This document shows, in pieces, positions 17,251 to 25,959 of a DNA stretch of 60,744 bases (its first letter is position 1; each line of letters starts with the position of its first letter). The position numbers and the translations under genes are program-made. The stretch lies in the NCBI GenBank assembly GCA_021785255.1, contig JAJYGA010000091.1, positions 1 to 60,744 of the forward strand, given 5' to 3'. The notes below the pieces were generated by a model. It had not been told where the DNA came from, did not search any database, and saw only the letters and a program-made list of their open reading frames with translations. Source of the DNA: Actinomycetes bacterium (GTDB lineage: Bacteria; Actinomycetota; Acidimicrobiia; Acidimicrobiales; Acidimicrobiaceae).

Positions 17251-17660
17251 CTAGAGCGATAGCTGTCTTGCCCGTGGCTTCCTCATTGATTCTCCTTCCA
17301 GCTTCATTATCACAGCGTCATGAATGATTCTGTCGGATTATGGCATCGGCTGCTGTTTTGTCTTCGATGAGCAGATGGAAGTTATCTGGAGGAAACTATG
17401 AGGCAATTGCTGTAGGTGCTACATCGACTCTTTCATCTAAAATCTCGAGCAACTCCCGAGATGCCGCTATAGGCACAGGGGAGAGTCCATAGTCATCAAG
17501 CAACAGAAGATCTATCCGCCGGTAGAAATTGATTACGGTCTTATGTGTACCGTCAGCTCTTGAAAGTGCCAACGTTTCACCCAGACAGCGAGAATGGGTA
17601 CGCCAGCTGTTTTGCATGAAAGGGCCACCGCAATGGGCAGACAGACAAAAATAGGTTGCT
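17251..17660 (-). pseudogene. istB relic (IS21-family transposition helper ATPase), several frameshifts
   Basis: Read on the minus strand, three frames together give a recognisable IstB C-terminal half. One frame at about 17400-17580 gives LALSRADGTHKTV and RRIDLLLLDDYGLSP (Walker B region) then RELLEILDERV. The same frame then meets a TAG where IstB normally has a glutamine, and continues LLIEDKTAADAI. A further frame gives DRIIHDAV and MKLEGESMRK ending at 17251. The Walker A part is missing or in another frame near 17600-17660. This is an inactive remnant, not a working element. No istA is seen. Confidence 0.8.
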
Positions 17661-17953
17661 GGCAACACTTGGGGTCGGGTTGTCGTCATGTCGATCACCC
17701 TATAAAGTGACATACATGCAGTGGTGGATGCTTGCTCGAGGACGGTGCTACACGCGCCGGCTCTCCGATGCCCAGCTGGAGCGCCACGGACCCGACACCG
17801 AGCGAGGGCGCAAGCTCACCGAACTGCTCGCCGAGCTTGACGATGCTGAGATCAGCCGAGTCGAGCGGGCTGAGGGGTGGGAGACGCAAAGTGGGTGCGA
17901 GAAGTGCGAAACGTCAGTAGTACGGATTTGCGTCTTGCAGCACCGATCCGGGG

Positions 17954-18079
17954 TTAGAAGTTTCCCCAGTTCAACCACTTCAACATGTCGATGTCGAGCG
18001 CCTGGTCGGCGACTATCTTTTTCACTCGGGTGTTCTCGCGCTCGAACTCTTTCAGTCGCTTCGCGTCCTCGACCTTCAT
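17954..18079 (-). pseudogene. IS3-family OrfA C-terminal fragment
   Basis: A 41-codon reading frame on the minus strand begins MKVEDAKRLKEFERENTRVK and continues with ADQALDIDMLKW before a stop. This is the leucine-zipper tail of IS3-family OrfA proteins (compare the usual DARRLKELE...N..LK pattern). The DNA-binding helix-turn-helix N-terminus is absent, and no OrfB follows, so it is a remnant. The pyrF gene starts 33 bases to the right on the other strand. Confidence 0.8.
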
Positions 18080-18111
18080 GCCCCGTAATGTAACCAAAGT
18101 TGAGGTAACGA

Positions 18112-18975
18112 ATGATTGAAGCAGAGATCATAACCGAAGAACATTCCTTTGCAGAGCGGTGGTTTAATGTGCGGCGCCAAGGTCGCCTTCTTGTATTCGG
18201 TGCGGACCCGTCGGAAGCCCTGCTGAGACGGTGGGGTCTCAGTGTGGACGCGGCAGGCATCGACACGTTTATAGATATTGTCTTGGATGCCATCCCTGAG
18301 AATGTGGGCGTGATCAAACCTCAGTCCGCGTTCTTTGAAGCACGCGGCTGGCAAGGAATGCGGTCTCTTGAGCGCCTAATCCGGGAGGCACGGGCCATGG
18401 GAGCGCTTGTTCTCCTAGACGCAAAGCGAGGCGATATCGGCAGCACCGCCGACGCCTACGGCTCAGCCTATTTGGGGACCGCTGCGCCCCTCCAGGTCGA
18501 CGCCATAACTGTTGCGCCATATTTAGGTCTGGATGCGCTTACCCCTATGATTCATCGGGCCGCTGCCTCCGGATCTGCGGTTTTTGTAGTGGCGCGGTCT
18601 TCCAATCCGGAAGGACGCGCACTGCAAACCGCCACACTTGCCGAGGGCGTGTCGGTCGAGAACGCACTCTTGAGAGACATCGGCCGGATGAACGAGGCCT
18701 ATGGCTTAGGTACGGTCAACGCTGTCGTTGGCGTTCATACGCCGCCGCTGCGTGATGAGGTGCTCCGATCTTCCAATGCGCTGTTTCTCTGCCCAGGGTT
18801 CGGAGCGCAAGGTACGACCGCGGTAGACATTGCGACGGCCTTCCGCTCGCTTACAGACCGTGTACTGCCGACTGCGTCGCGGTCACTACTGGATGCTGGG
18901 CCCGATCCCAAGGCACTCGCTGATCGCTGGGCGACACTTAACGAAGAGCTAGCGGTGGCCTTGGCGTCCGTTTGA
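18112..18975 (+). CDS. pyrF: Orotidine-5'-phosphate decarboxylase, actinobacterial type
   Basis: A 287-residue protein that should convert OMP to UMP, the last step of de novo UMP synthesis. The catalytic motif DAKRGD is at residues 103-108, followed by GSTADAYGSAYL; VIKPQSAFFE and the late LCPGFGAQG phosphate-binding region also match the long form (about 280 residues) found in actinobacteria. The gene has no pyrimidine-synthesis neighbours. It is bordered by an IS3 fragment and a decayed stretch, and is richer in G+C than the flanking core genes, so it was probably acquired. GAGG precedes the ATG. The frame is intact and looks functional. Confidence 0.92.
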   Translation: MIEAEIITEEHSFAERWFNVRRQGRLLVFGADPSEALLRRWGLSVDAAGIDTFIDIVLDAIPENVGVIKPQSAFFEARGWQGMRSLERLIREARAMGALVLLDAKRGDIGSTADAYGSAYLGTAAPLQVDAITVAPYLGLDALTPMIHRAAASGSAVFVVARSSNPEGRALQTATLAEGVSVENALLRDIGRMNEAYGLGTVNAVVGVHTPPLRDEVLRSSNALFLCPGFGAQGTTAVDIATAFRSLTDRVLPTASRSLLDAGPDPKALADRWATLNEELAVALASV

Positions 18976-19711
18976 TGGCTCAACCCATTGGAGGGGTGTG
19001 GGCGCGTCCCCAACCGATCGTGGCGCCGGCCTCTCCTCGGGGCGGCTACTCGAACGAGATGGAATCACCGTGGTCTTGCACGCCGAGTTCTACCTCTTCA
19101 GTGGGTCTACGTTCCCGACTGGGAAGGGCATGGGTGACGTGGAGTGGGCCCGGCCATTGTCAAGCTCTTCTACGGCTGGCTCGGTTAGGGCGGGGTGCCA
19201 GTCACAACGCGCTCCAATGGATTCCCAGCTGCACGGATGGGGCGGATCAACGCGGTCCGTCAATCGGTATAGAGTATCTTGTCGGAAGCGGATTCTCGTA
19301 CGGACATTCCGTGACCGAGATGTGGTGCATAGCTGTGGGGTGGCGACAGGCTAGTTGGAATGTCGGCGTGAACGAAGTTCAGTCTCGGGTTCCTGCCCCA
19401 GCATCGGGTGCCTGTTCGCCGGGGATCAGTCGGGCGATCTATGTAATGCCGATAGTCGCGACCCTGCACGTGTCGAACCTGGAGGCCATCGTGCATCTAC
19501 AGCGCTGGCAGTTTCAAGACCTCCTGGTGTTCACTGCCGCCCGACCACCTGGGTCACAGGACCCGGCCTTCTCGTAGCAAATAGGGCGTTGGAGCACCGA
19601 ACAAGCCCTCCTTGATCGTGCTGATGCCGGGTCAGGAACGTTCCTTCGGAACACCACCCAGATTGAGGGCCGGCTTGCTCATCGTGGCGCTTGGTGCTAG
19701 GATGAATCTCC
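18976..19711. other. Stretch without a supported gene (possible decayed coding DNA)
   Basis: GC-rich DNA between pyrF and the AAA+ ATPase. Several open frames exist, the longest on the plus strand, but none gives a protein with motifs, sensible composition or a good ribosome site. Frame changes around 19080-19330 suggest old coding sequence that has decayed, but I cannot name it. Confidence 0.45.
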
Positions 19712-21259
19712 ATGGCTTGGGTAGGCTTACACCCCGCTGAGGGACGTCGTTTTGACCCCTCGGGCGGCGCCTCGGACACCAGTTCGGGGCGGCTTTATCG
19801 GCCAGGCGACGTCGGCGACGCCGGCGGGGAACCGTTGCGGCCAGAGGTGGCCGATGTGTCGCGCCTGGCACGGCGTCTCATCAGGAAGACCGTAGGGGCG
19901 GCGAGGGCCGACGAGGCCCCCACACTTGCTCGTCTGTTGGCCGAACACCTGGGCCAGGGGGTCTCTTCTCTGCCCGTAGTCGGGGCAAACTGGCCCGTCT
20001 ACGACCACGTGAATGTGCAAGTTGGCCTGGAGCACTGGCTGGGAGAGTTCGGCCGCTCGTACGTCCTCGTCGGGATCACCGGCTTCGAGCACCGTATGTT
20101 CACCTTGGCGGACCTTGCCCAACCCGCACGAGACCCGTTCAGCCCAGGCATCGGCAGCATCTCTATGGTCAGCCTGGAGTCGGGTCCCGACGGCGCCACC
20201 CACCCGGCCGTACGCTGCGCGCTGTACCTGGTCGACGAGACCGGGGGGCCATTAGCGCTGCTGGTGCATCAAGTACAGGACCACGGCCCTGGTGGCCAGC
20301 AGATCTCGGTAGAGGTCACCGGACCTGATCCCGAGCGAAGCTCCGCTGCATTGGACGAGCTTCGCCAGGCAGCGCTTGCCCATAACGTGTTCCGTGGCCA
20401 GGTGGTTGCCTTCGGCTCGGAGATGTTCGGCCCTGCTCAAGCCCCTATCGGCTTCCAGCGCCGCCCCTCGTTGCCCCGTGAGGCGTTGGTGCTCCCGCCC
20501 GGCACCTTGGAGATGGTCGAACGCCACGTAGTGGGTATCACCAGCCAGCGCGAGAAGCTCCTCGCAGCGGGGCAGCACCTCAAGCGCGGGGTGTTGTTGC
20601 ACGGCCCGCCGGGTACGGGTAAAACCCATACTGTGCGTTACCTGCTTGGCCGCTTGGAAGGCGTGACCGTCGTGATCCTCTCTGGCCAAGCCCTCGGTGC
20701 GATCGGATCGGCATGCTCTATCGCCCGGTCTCTTCAACCCTCGGTGGTGGTCGTCGAGGATGTCGACCTTATCGCCGAACATCGGGGTATGCACCCCGGT
20801 CAACATCCGCTGCTGTTCGGGTTGCTCAACGAGATGGATGGTCTCGGCGAGGACGTCGACGTGGCATTCGTGCTTACCACCAATCGTGCGGATCTCCTCG
20901 AACCGGCACTCGCTGCGCGCCCTGGGCGGGTAGATCAGGCGGTGGAGATCCCCCTACCTGACGCCGCGGGACGCCGCCGACTGATCGAGCTGTACAAGGG
21001 CAACGTGACCCTCGATGTCCCCGACCTCTCGCGCGTCATCGAGCGAACTGACGGGGTCACCGCCTCGTTCCTCAAAGAACTACTCCGACGCGCTGTCCTC
21101 CTAGCCGCAGATGGCACTGGCAACGCCGGTGGACCTGCTCCAACGGCATCTTCGCTCGTGGTGCGCGAAGTCGAACTCGACGCGGCACTGAGCCAGCTCC
21201 TCGATTCGCGCAACCGTCTCACTCGCGCCCTACTTGGCAGCGCCGACGAAGCCCCCTGA
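19712..21259 (+). CDS. AAA+ ATPase (proteasomal-ATPase/FtsH-like AAA module, no protease domain)
   Basis: A 515-residue protein. The C-terminal half is a classical AAA module: Walker A GPPGTGKT at residues 298-305, Walker B VVVVEDVDLI, sensor-1 region VLTTNRADLLEPAL, and the arginine-finger-like ARPGRVD. The N-terminal half (about 1-250) is not recognised and contains no membrane segment. There is no zinc-protease motif after the module, so it is not FtsH itself. Walker B has E-D in place of the common D-E. It is very GC-rich and stands alone. The start is uncertain: the first 45 residues are low in similarity to any fold, and GTG codons near 19840 are possible. Confidence 0.8.
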   Translation: MAWVGLHPAEGRRFDPSGGASDTSSGRLYRPGDVGDAGGEPLRPEVADVSRLARRLIRKTVGAARADEAPTLARLLAEHLGQGVSSLPVVGANWPVYDHVNVQVGLEHWLGEFGRSYVLVGITGFEHRMFTLADLAQPARDPFSPGIGSISMVSLESGPDGATHPAVRCALYLVDETGGPLALLVHQVQDHGPGGQQISVEVTGPDPERSSAALDELRQAALAHNVFRGQVVAFGSEMFGPAQAPIGFQRRPSLPREALVLPPGTLEMVERHVVGITSQREKLLAAGQHLKRGVLLHGPPGTGKTHTVRYLLGRLEGVTVVILSGQALGAIGSACSIARSLQPSVVVVEDVDLIAEHRGMHPGQHPLLFGLLNEMDGLGEDVDVAFVLTTNRADLLEPALAARPGRVDQAVEIPLPDAAGRRRLIELYKGNVTLDVPDLSRVIERTDGVTASFLKELLRRAVLLAADGTGNAGGPAPTASSLVVREVELDAALSQLLDSRNRLTRALLGSADEAP

Positions 21260-21534
21260 ACGACTCTCACATGCGTAGGGCGATACTCACGAGGCCACGT
21301 CTCATAGACGGAGGACTCGTGACGGACGCGCTGGTTGTCGGGTGCATAATTCGGGACACAACCCGCCCACGGGACTGGGTTCGATGTGGTGACGGCAGGT
21401 GTGGGGTAACCATTCAGCGGGTTTCTGGTCATTCAAGGGTTCAACCCTGGGTGTATACTGGGAGGCCAGCTTTGCTGAGTTCTCCTCAGCTCTCGGAACG
21501 GATCATCGGGACGACGATGCTGACTATCGCAAGT
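21260..21534. other. Non-coding gap between the AAA+ gene and the methyltransferase relic
   Basis: GC-rich sequence with no supported gene. A T-arm-like stretch (AGGGTTCAACCCT around 21437) occurs but no tRNA can be folded around it. Confidence 0.4.
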
Positions 21535-22130
21535 TCAGGTTTTCCTTCGGCACACGAGTTCTCCCTTGCCGATGGGGACCACGAGAGCATCGATACGCTC
21601 GTCATGGAGGGCAGCATCGATGATCGGTTGGAGTGTCTCGCGGTGATTGATGGCGTTGTCCGCTACCAGGAGGCCGCCTGGGACGAGGAGCGGCACGACG
21701 GAGTCGTAACAGGCGGCGTAGGCCTCCTTCTCGGCATCGAGGAAGCAGAACCCCACTGGGCCGATCCCATCCACATGATCTAGGAAGTCACCTTCGACGA
21801 GCGTGACCAGGTCGTCGACGCCGGCTAGTGAGAACGTCTGGCGCGCCATGGCAGCCTTCTTTGCGAGGATCTCGAAGGTCGTGAGTGTGCGGCCCGTCGC
21901 CCGGCAGGCGAGCGACAACCCCAGAGAGCCGAATAACCCGCACTGGTCCCTATCTCGATCATGGCACCCTCCGGGGCCGAGGCTGCCCAGAGCGCGATGA
22001 AGCGTCCTGTCTCCTCGGGGATTTGGCGGAGCCGGTCGAGGCGAGAGGTTCCGTCCGTACGATCGGCCTCGTCGCGCCGTTCGAGTTCATGCATCCGCTC
22101 AAGGATTTCAAATGGGATGCTGTGGAACAT
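21535..22130 (-). pseudogene. O-methyltransferase family 3, disrupted by a frameshift
   Basis: Two overlapping minus-strand frames join into one SAM-dependent O-methyltransferase of the caffeoyl-CoA-O-methyltransferase-like type. The first (22130 to about 21923) ends with the SAM motif [14 protein letters not shown]; the second carries on [16 protein letters not shown], then [11 protein letters not shown] and [14 protein letters not shown] to the stop at 21535. The junction is a run of four C on the plus strand (21919-21922), where loss of two or gain of one base would restore the frame. Either a recent pseudogene or a sequencing error. Confidence 0.82.
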
Positions 22131-23256
22131 CTAGACCTCCGGATTGACGGGCGGTTGCAGCTCGTTGTCGGCCGTGACGCATCCCGCAAGGCCGATTCGA
22201 CTCGCAAAGCAATTCTAGACCATTCCATTGGCGATCTCCTCCTCGTTGGCGCAGTCGCGGGTCGTGCTGTTGAGAAGCTCGTTGAGTCGGACGACGCAGA
22301 GCTTTTACAGTTGACGGCAAGCGTGTTGTATCACCTCGATGGTTGCCTCGACGTCAATCTGGAATCATCGGCATGACCAATGCTCTGCCGGTGTGCCGCT
22401 GTGGCCTTGTGTCAGGTGAAAACGCTGTCGTCCAGGCGACGTGTGTGTGCGTCACCGGAAACGTTGTGGAGCGGCTGGACCAAAGCTACAAACGGGTCGG
22501 AGACCAAAAAAGCCTTTCAACACTACGATGATGAGGCGCCCGCTTTTAACTTCAGATCCCGTCTTTTCCGCGACGTGCTGGCCTGGTTCTTGATTATCCT
22601 GGCATCGAAGTGTGTGCTGGTTAGGCCGCAGATCGTTGTGAGGGACCGTATGGAGGTGACGCTTGAGCGCCATTACCAACTCCGTTTTCAAAGGAAAGCG
22701 TTTTGGGTGGTAGTGAGTCGATGACGTTCGTGGAAAAGGCGATTCGCTTTGCTGGGGTCTTCGCCTTAGTGGCCGGTCGCTAAGTCAAGCGGTACCACGT
22801 TTCAACCCCTGATTGACCCAGGGCTGGAGCATGTTGCCTGTGAGTTCTTATGGGCGCTTTCGCTCGAAATCGATCAAGCGACTCTCCTCCAGCGGGGTTC
22901 ACAGTCTTGCGCCGTGTCCGCCAAGGAGTTTTCTTCGACGCGTTCAGTTGGGTATGGGACGATGTGATCGCGTGCCGGAACCCAGCCCGATGTACCATTT
23001 CTTGGCTGCGACACTGAAGACCCACGACGTTTATACTGCTTTTTAGGCCATGGGCCGGTTGCGTATAGGAAATTGCCCTTTTGCATAAACACTCAGCCTA
23101 GGTACGCGACATCCTGGAACCCGCGCAGGTGAAGCTGGCTGATACCTGGCTATTGTACAACTTGCGACGACAGATTCCGGAGTCTTGCGACCAATAATGT
23201 ACATGAAAATGAGTGCAAGATGAGAGCGAAAGGCGTAAGCAGTGTGCAGTTAGTTA
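22131..23256. other. Long stretch without a supported gene (decayed DNA)
   Basis: About 1.1 kb of mixed composition in the island. Short open frames occur on both strands, the longest near 22380-22724, but codon usage, length and motif content give no support, and no product is recognised. I see no tRNA, CRISPR or clear insertion-sequence ends. The right part (from about 23160) is AT-rich. Confidence 0.45.
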
Positions 23257-23829
23257 TTACGTAGGACGAGCTTCCTTCGATAGAGAAGGAGTGGGCTGAG
23301 CAGTGTCGTTCCCGGGCAGCACAATCGTCCCAAAGACCCATCGCTTGCGACCGACCCTAGGCGTATTAGCAAGGAGTGGCTGCAGGATTGTATTCAGCTG
23401 TAGGGTAACTTCCCGTCGTTCAGCATCATCGAGCCATATACCGGCCATGCCGTAGCTGACCCCGTCTCTCAGTAGGTCTATATTCCCGCGTGCAAGATAG
23501 CGGTCGAAGTCACCGACAAGCCCGGCTATAAAGGCGATAAACGCCTGACGGTGCTGGTCGGGCGTCATCTCGGCTAGTTCCTTCACGTTCACCTTGGCGG
23601 CTGATTGCCGTAGGACGTAGGTGCGTTCAATCGCACCGCGGACTTGACGCTCGGCGACTACGGCAAGGACGCCACCGTTGACCAAGAGCGCAACATGGCG
23701 GTAGAGGCTCGCTACAGGTATGTCAGCAAGCTCGTTTCGCAGATCGGTCGTGGTGAGTGCTCGGTCGCCGAGAAATGCGCGCAATATCCGAAGCCGGATG
23801 GGGTGAAGGAGTAGGTCAGCGCTAGTCAT
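23257..23829 (-). CDS. Winged-helix transcriptional regulator (ArsR/HTH_20-like)
   Basis: A 190-residue regulator. The N-terminal 70 residues form a winged helix: LLLHPIRLRILRAFL, then LTTTDLRNEL, then VASLYRHVALLVNGGVLAVV, as in ArsR-like regulators that often govern a divergent ABC exporter. The C-terminal half is predicted helical and may bind a ligand or dimerise. It is divergently placed to the PLDc_N/ABC operon, 48 bases from its first start codon, with a palindrome in between, so it probably represses that operon and itself (inference). Confidence 0.83.
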   Translation of the reverse strand: MTSADLLLHPIRLRILRAFLGDRALTTTDLRNELADIPVASLYRHVALLVNGGVLAVVAERQVRGAIERTYVLRQSAAKVNVKELAEMTPDQHRQAFIAFIAGLVGDFDRYLARGNIDLLRDGVSYGMAGIWLDDAERREVTLQLNTILQPLLANTPRVGRKRWVFGTIVLPGNDTAQPTPSLSKEARPT

Positions 23830-23864
23830 TTTTATTGGGCTTGTCTCCCAGTTGGCATTGTAGT

Positions 23865-23882
23865 ATCATTATTAGTAATGAT
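23865..23882. promoter_or_regulatory. Palindrome over the first start codon of the ABC operon (candidate operator)
   Basis: ATCATTA-TTAG-TAATGAT is a perfect 7-base inverted repeat with a 4-base centre. The right arm contains the ATG (23878) of the PLDc_N gene. It lies in the 48-base divergent gap next to a winged-helix regulator gene, the usual place for its binding site. A role as operator is inferred. Confidence 0.6.
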
Positions 23883-24093
23883 AGCATATATCGACTTGAC
23901 CGTCTTTGGTTCAGCAACGGTTGCGCTGGCGCCGATCGCTATCGTGGCGTTAACCTTCGAGGTCTTTTGCCTGGTCGATGTCTTACGCTCCGAGAGAGTG
24001 CGATTCCTGCCTCGCTGGGTGTGGGCGCTGATCATTCTCATCTCCGTCCCGCTTGGCGGCATCATCTACCTCGTCGTTGGGCGGCAACGTTGA
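23878..24093 (+). CDS. Small membrane protein, PLDc_N (YxlE-like)
   Basis: A 71-residue protein with two hydrophobic segments (about residues 12-34 and 48-66) and the PLD nuclease N-terminal-like signature: FCLVDVLRSERVRFLPRWVWALI followed by PLGGIIYLVVGR. In Bacillus, YxlE of this type sits beside the YxlFG ABC exporter, the same arrangement as here. No ribosome site precedes the ATG, which lies in a palindrome, so a leaderless or very short-leader transcript is possible. Its TGA overlaps the TTG start of the ATPase gene. Confidence 0.82.
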   Translation: MIAYIDLTVFGSATVALAPIAIVALTFEVFCLVDVLRSERVRFLPRWVWALIILISVPLGGIIYLVVGRQR

Positions 24094-25016
24094 ACGGCCT
24101 GCGTACCCACTGCCTGTCCAAGTCTTATGGCGAGACCGAGGCCGTGCGAAACATCGACCTTGAGGTGCCAGCAGGTGCCATCTATGGCCTGGTGGGGCCA
24201 AACGGATCTGGCAAAACCACGACCTTCGAGTTGCTGGCCGGACTTCGGCACGCAACTGCTGGAACCATCGAGTGGGGCGTTCCTCTCAACCAGGTTGCTT
24301 ACTGCCCAGACACGCCGGAGTTCGAGCCATGGCTGACTGCCATGGAGGTTCTTGATGCGGCATCCGGTCTGTTGGGAAAGCCGCGGCCGAGGAAAATTCT
24401 GGTGGAGATGCTCGACCATGTTGGGCTTGCAGACTCAGCCGCGCACAGGGTGGGGGGCTTCTCGCGTGGGATGACTTCACGTCTCGGCATAGCCGCAGGC
24501 CTGATAGGCGAGCCAAAAGTTCTTATTGCTGACGAGCCGGCAGCAGCACTCGACCCGGCCGGTCGTCGGGAGGTTATCGACCTCCTGGCCCACCTCCGGG
24601 ACTCCGTAACGGTGATCGTCTCCAGCCACGACCTCGCTGACGTGCAGAGAATATGTGACAGTGTCGGTGTTCTTACCCGTGGCCAGCTCGTTTACCAGGG
24701 CTCTGTCGACGACTTGCTGGCCAAGGCGTCGACAGTTCTTCGGATTCTGGTCCACCCTCCAGCGACCTGCCTGAAGAACCTAATCAGCGACGCTCCGTGG
24801 GTCCAAAGCGTACGAGAAGAACAGCCGGGGGAACTCATCGTCGACGTGACCGACGCAAGAGAAGCAGAGCTGCACATGGCGCGCCTGATAGCCCAAAGCA
24901 ACACTGGGCTGATCGAGTACGGCCGAGCAGGCGCCAGCTTGCAGGACATCTTCTTTGAGCTGACCGAGACCGGCCGATACAGTCAACGCAAGCACAAGGC
25001 AGGGGATCCTCAGTGA
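24090..25016 (+). CDS. ABC exporter ATP-binding protein
   Basis: A 308-residue ATPase of the YxlF/CcmA-like export group. Walker A is GPNGSGKTTTF, the signature is GGFSRGMTSRLGIAAGL (S-R-G-M in place of LSGGQ), and Walker B is VLIADEPAAALDPAGRRE, followed by the switch histidine in VSSHDLADVQ. The C-terminal 90 residues form the extra domain seen in this group. The frame is open far upstream, but the TTG at 24090, overlapping the stop of the PLDc_N gene (TTGA), is the natural start. The permease follows with a 4-base overlap. Confidence 0.9.
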   Translation: MNGLRTHCLSKSYGETEAVRNIDLEVPAGAIYGLVGPNGSGKTTTFELLAGLRHATAGTIEWGVPLNQVAYCPDTPEFEPWLTAMEVLDAASGLLGKPRPRKILVEMLDHVGLADSAAHRVGGFSRGMTSRLGIAAGLIGEPKVLIADEPAAALDPAGRREVIDLLAHLRDSVTVIVSSHDLADVQRICDSVGVLTRGQLVYQGSVDDLLAKASTVLRILVHPPATCLKNLISDAPWVQSVREEQPGELIVDVTDAREAELHMARLIAQSNTGLIEYGRAGASLQDIFFELTETGRYSQRKHKAGDPQ

Positions 25017-25768
25017 GCCCTTGGCGCCTAGAGCTTCTAAGAATTATGCGCACTCGCCGACTGATCGCCCTCGTCGCCATGTTCGTGATACTCGGTGTTG
25101 GGGGACCTGTACTTGTGCACTATCTACCTCAAATCATAAAAAGCAAGACTGCTACCAGCGACATCAAGCTGATCCTGCCCAAGCCGAAGCCGTTCGACGG
25201 AATCCAGAACTTCGCCAACAATATTTCCTCGTTATGCACGTTAGTAGTAGCAATCGTGGCCGCTGCAAGCCTCGCAATCGACGCGAACCCCGTCATCGCC
25301 ATTTTCTATCGAACACGGGTACGCAAACCGGCGCCGCTCCTTGTGCCGCGCTTCGTTGCGGTGATTGGTGCAAGTGTAGTTGCTCTAGCACTGGGAACGT
25401 TGGGAGCCTGGTACGAAACCACGGTGCTAATCGGCTCCCTGTCCTTTGGACCGTTGGTCGTCGGTTTTCTTCTCGAGGCGCTATGGCTGTTCTTTGTCGT
25501 TAGCACGGTCGCGTTTTTTTCGAGCGTGATACGAAGCGTTCTTGGCGTTGTCGGCGCGACAGTCACACTATTCCTAGCCCTCGCTCTGTTGGAAAGTGTC
25601 CCTGGCGTAATGTCATGGATGCCTACTCGCTTAGCAGAAAGTGAAGCTGACCTAATAGGTCATCCTGCGGGTGTACTCTGGCACGCTATCGTGACTGCTG
25701 GGATCGCAAGCCTGTTGGTGTTCGGAATAGCTATATATCTATTCGGGAGACGGGAGGTGTCGAGATGA
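25013..25768 (+). CDS. ABC exporter permease
   Basis: A 251-residue membrane protein with about six hydrophobic segments and a long extracytoplasmic loop after the first (about residues 40-70). It has the layout of ABC-2-type permeases that pair with YxlF-like ATPases. GTG start overlaps the ATPase stop (GTGA). The substrate is unknown; a drug, peptide or lipid export or a stress role are all possible. Confidence 0.85.
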   Translation: MSPWRLELLRIMRTRRLIALVAMFVILGVGGPVLVHYLPQIIKSKTATSDIKLILPKPKPFDGIQNFANNISSLCTLVVAIVAAASLAIDANPVIAIFYRTRVRKPAPLLVPRFVAVIGASVVALALGTLGAWYETTVLIGSLSFGPLVVGFLLEALWLFFVVSTVAFFSSVIRSVLGVVGATVTLFLALALLESVPGVMSWMPTRLAESEADLIGHPAGVLWHAIVTAGIASLLVFGIAIYLFGRREVSR

Positions 25769-25959
25769 GAGATGCCAGTCAGACACGGGAGATGCAGTCA
25801 ACTGGTGAAGAGGTAACCTTCGAGAGCAACGAGTTGACGATGACAGGTAGCACCGGGGACGCAGAGGTCCCATTCGTGAGAGCGGAGAGGGTTTCACATG
25901 GACTGATTCAGCAGGTTCTTATTAGCGTATGTGTATTCCTGAAAGTGCTCTTGCGATAA
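25765..25959 (+). CDS. Short hypothetical protein at the island's right end (maybe truncated)
   Basis: A 64-codon ORF that overlaps the permease stop by 4 bases (ATGA), which argues that at least its start is genuine. The first 45 residues are acidic and polar; the last 20 run over the 3' end of the convergent acyl-CoA dehydrogenase gene and are probably read-through of unrelated DNA. The original protein was probably longer and was cut off where the island joins the core genome. Confidence 0.45.
   Translation: MRDASQTREMQSTGEEVTFESNELTMTGSTGDAEVPFVRAERVSHGLIQQVLISVCVFLKVLLR

Noticed and set aside
17656-18093. Plus-strand ORF of 145 codons overlapping the IS3 fragment
   Set aside because: It crosses the antisense of the recognisable OrfA tail, has no motifs and no ribosome site.
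18972-19577. Plus-strand ORF of 201 codons after pyrF
   Set aside because: Composition is unlike the island's real genes, there is no motif, and other frames look equally open; probably decayed or chance in GC-rich DNA.
21437-21460. T-arm-like sequence AGGGTTCAACCCT
   Set aside because: No acceptor, D-arm or anticodon arm can be placed around it, so it is not a tRNA; an attachment-site role cannot be shown.
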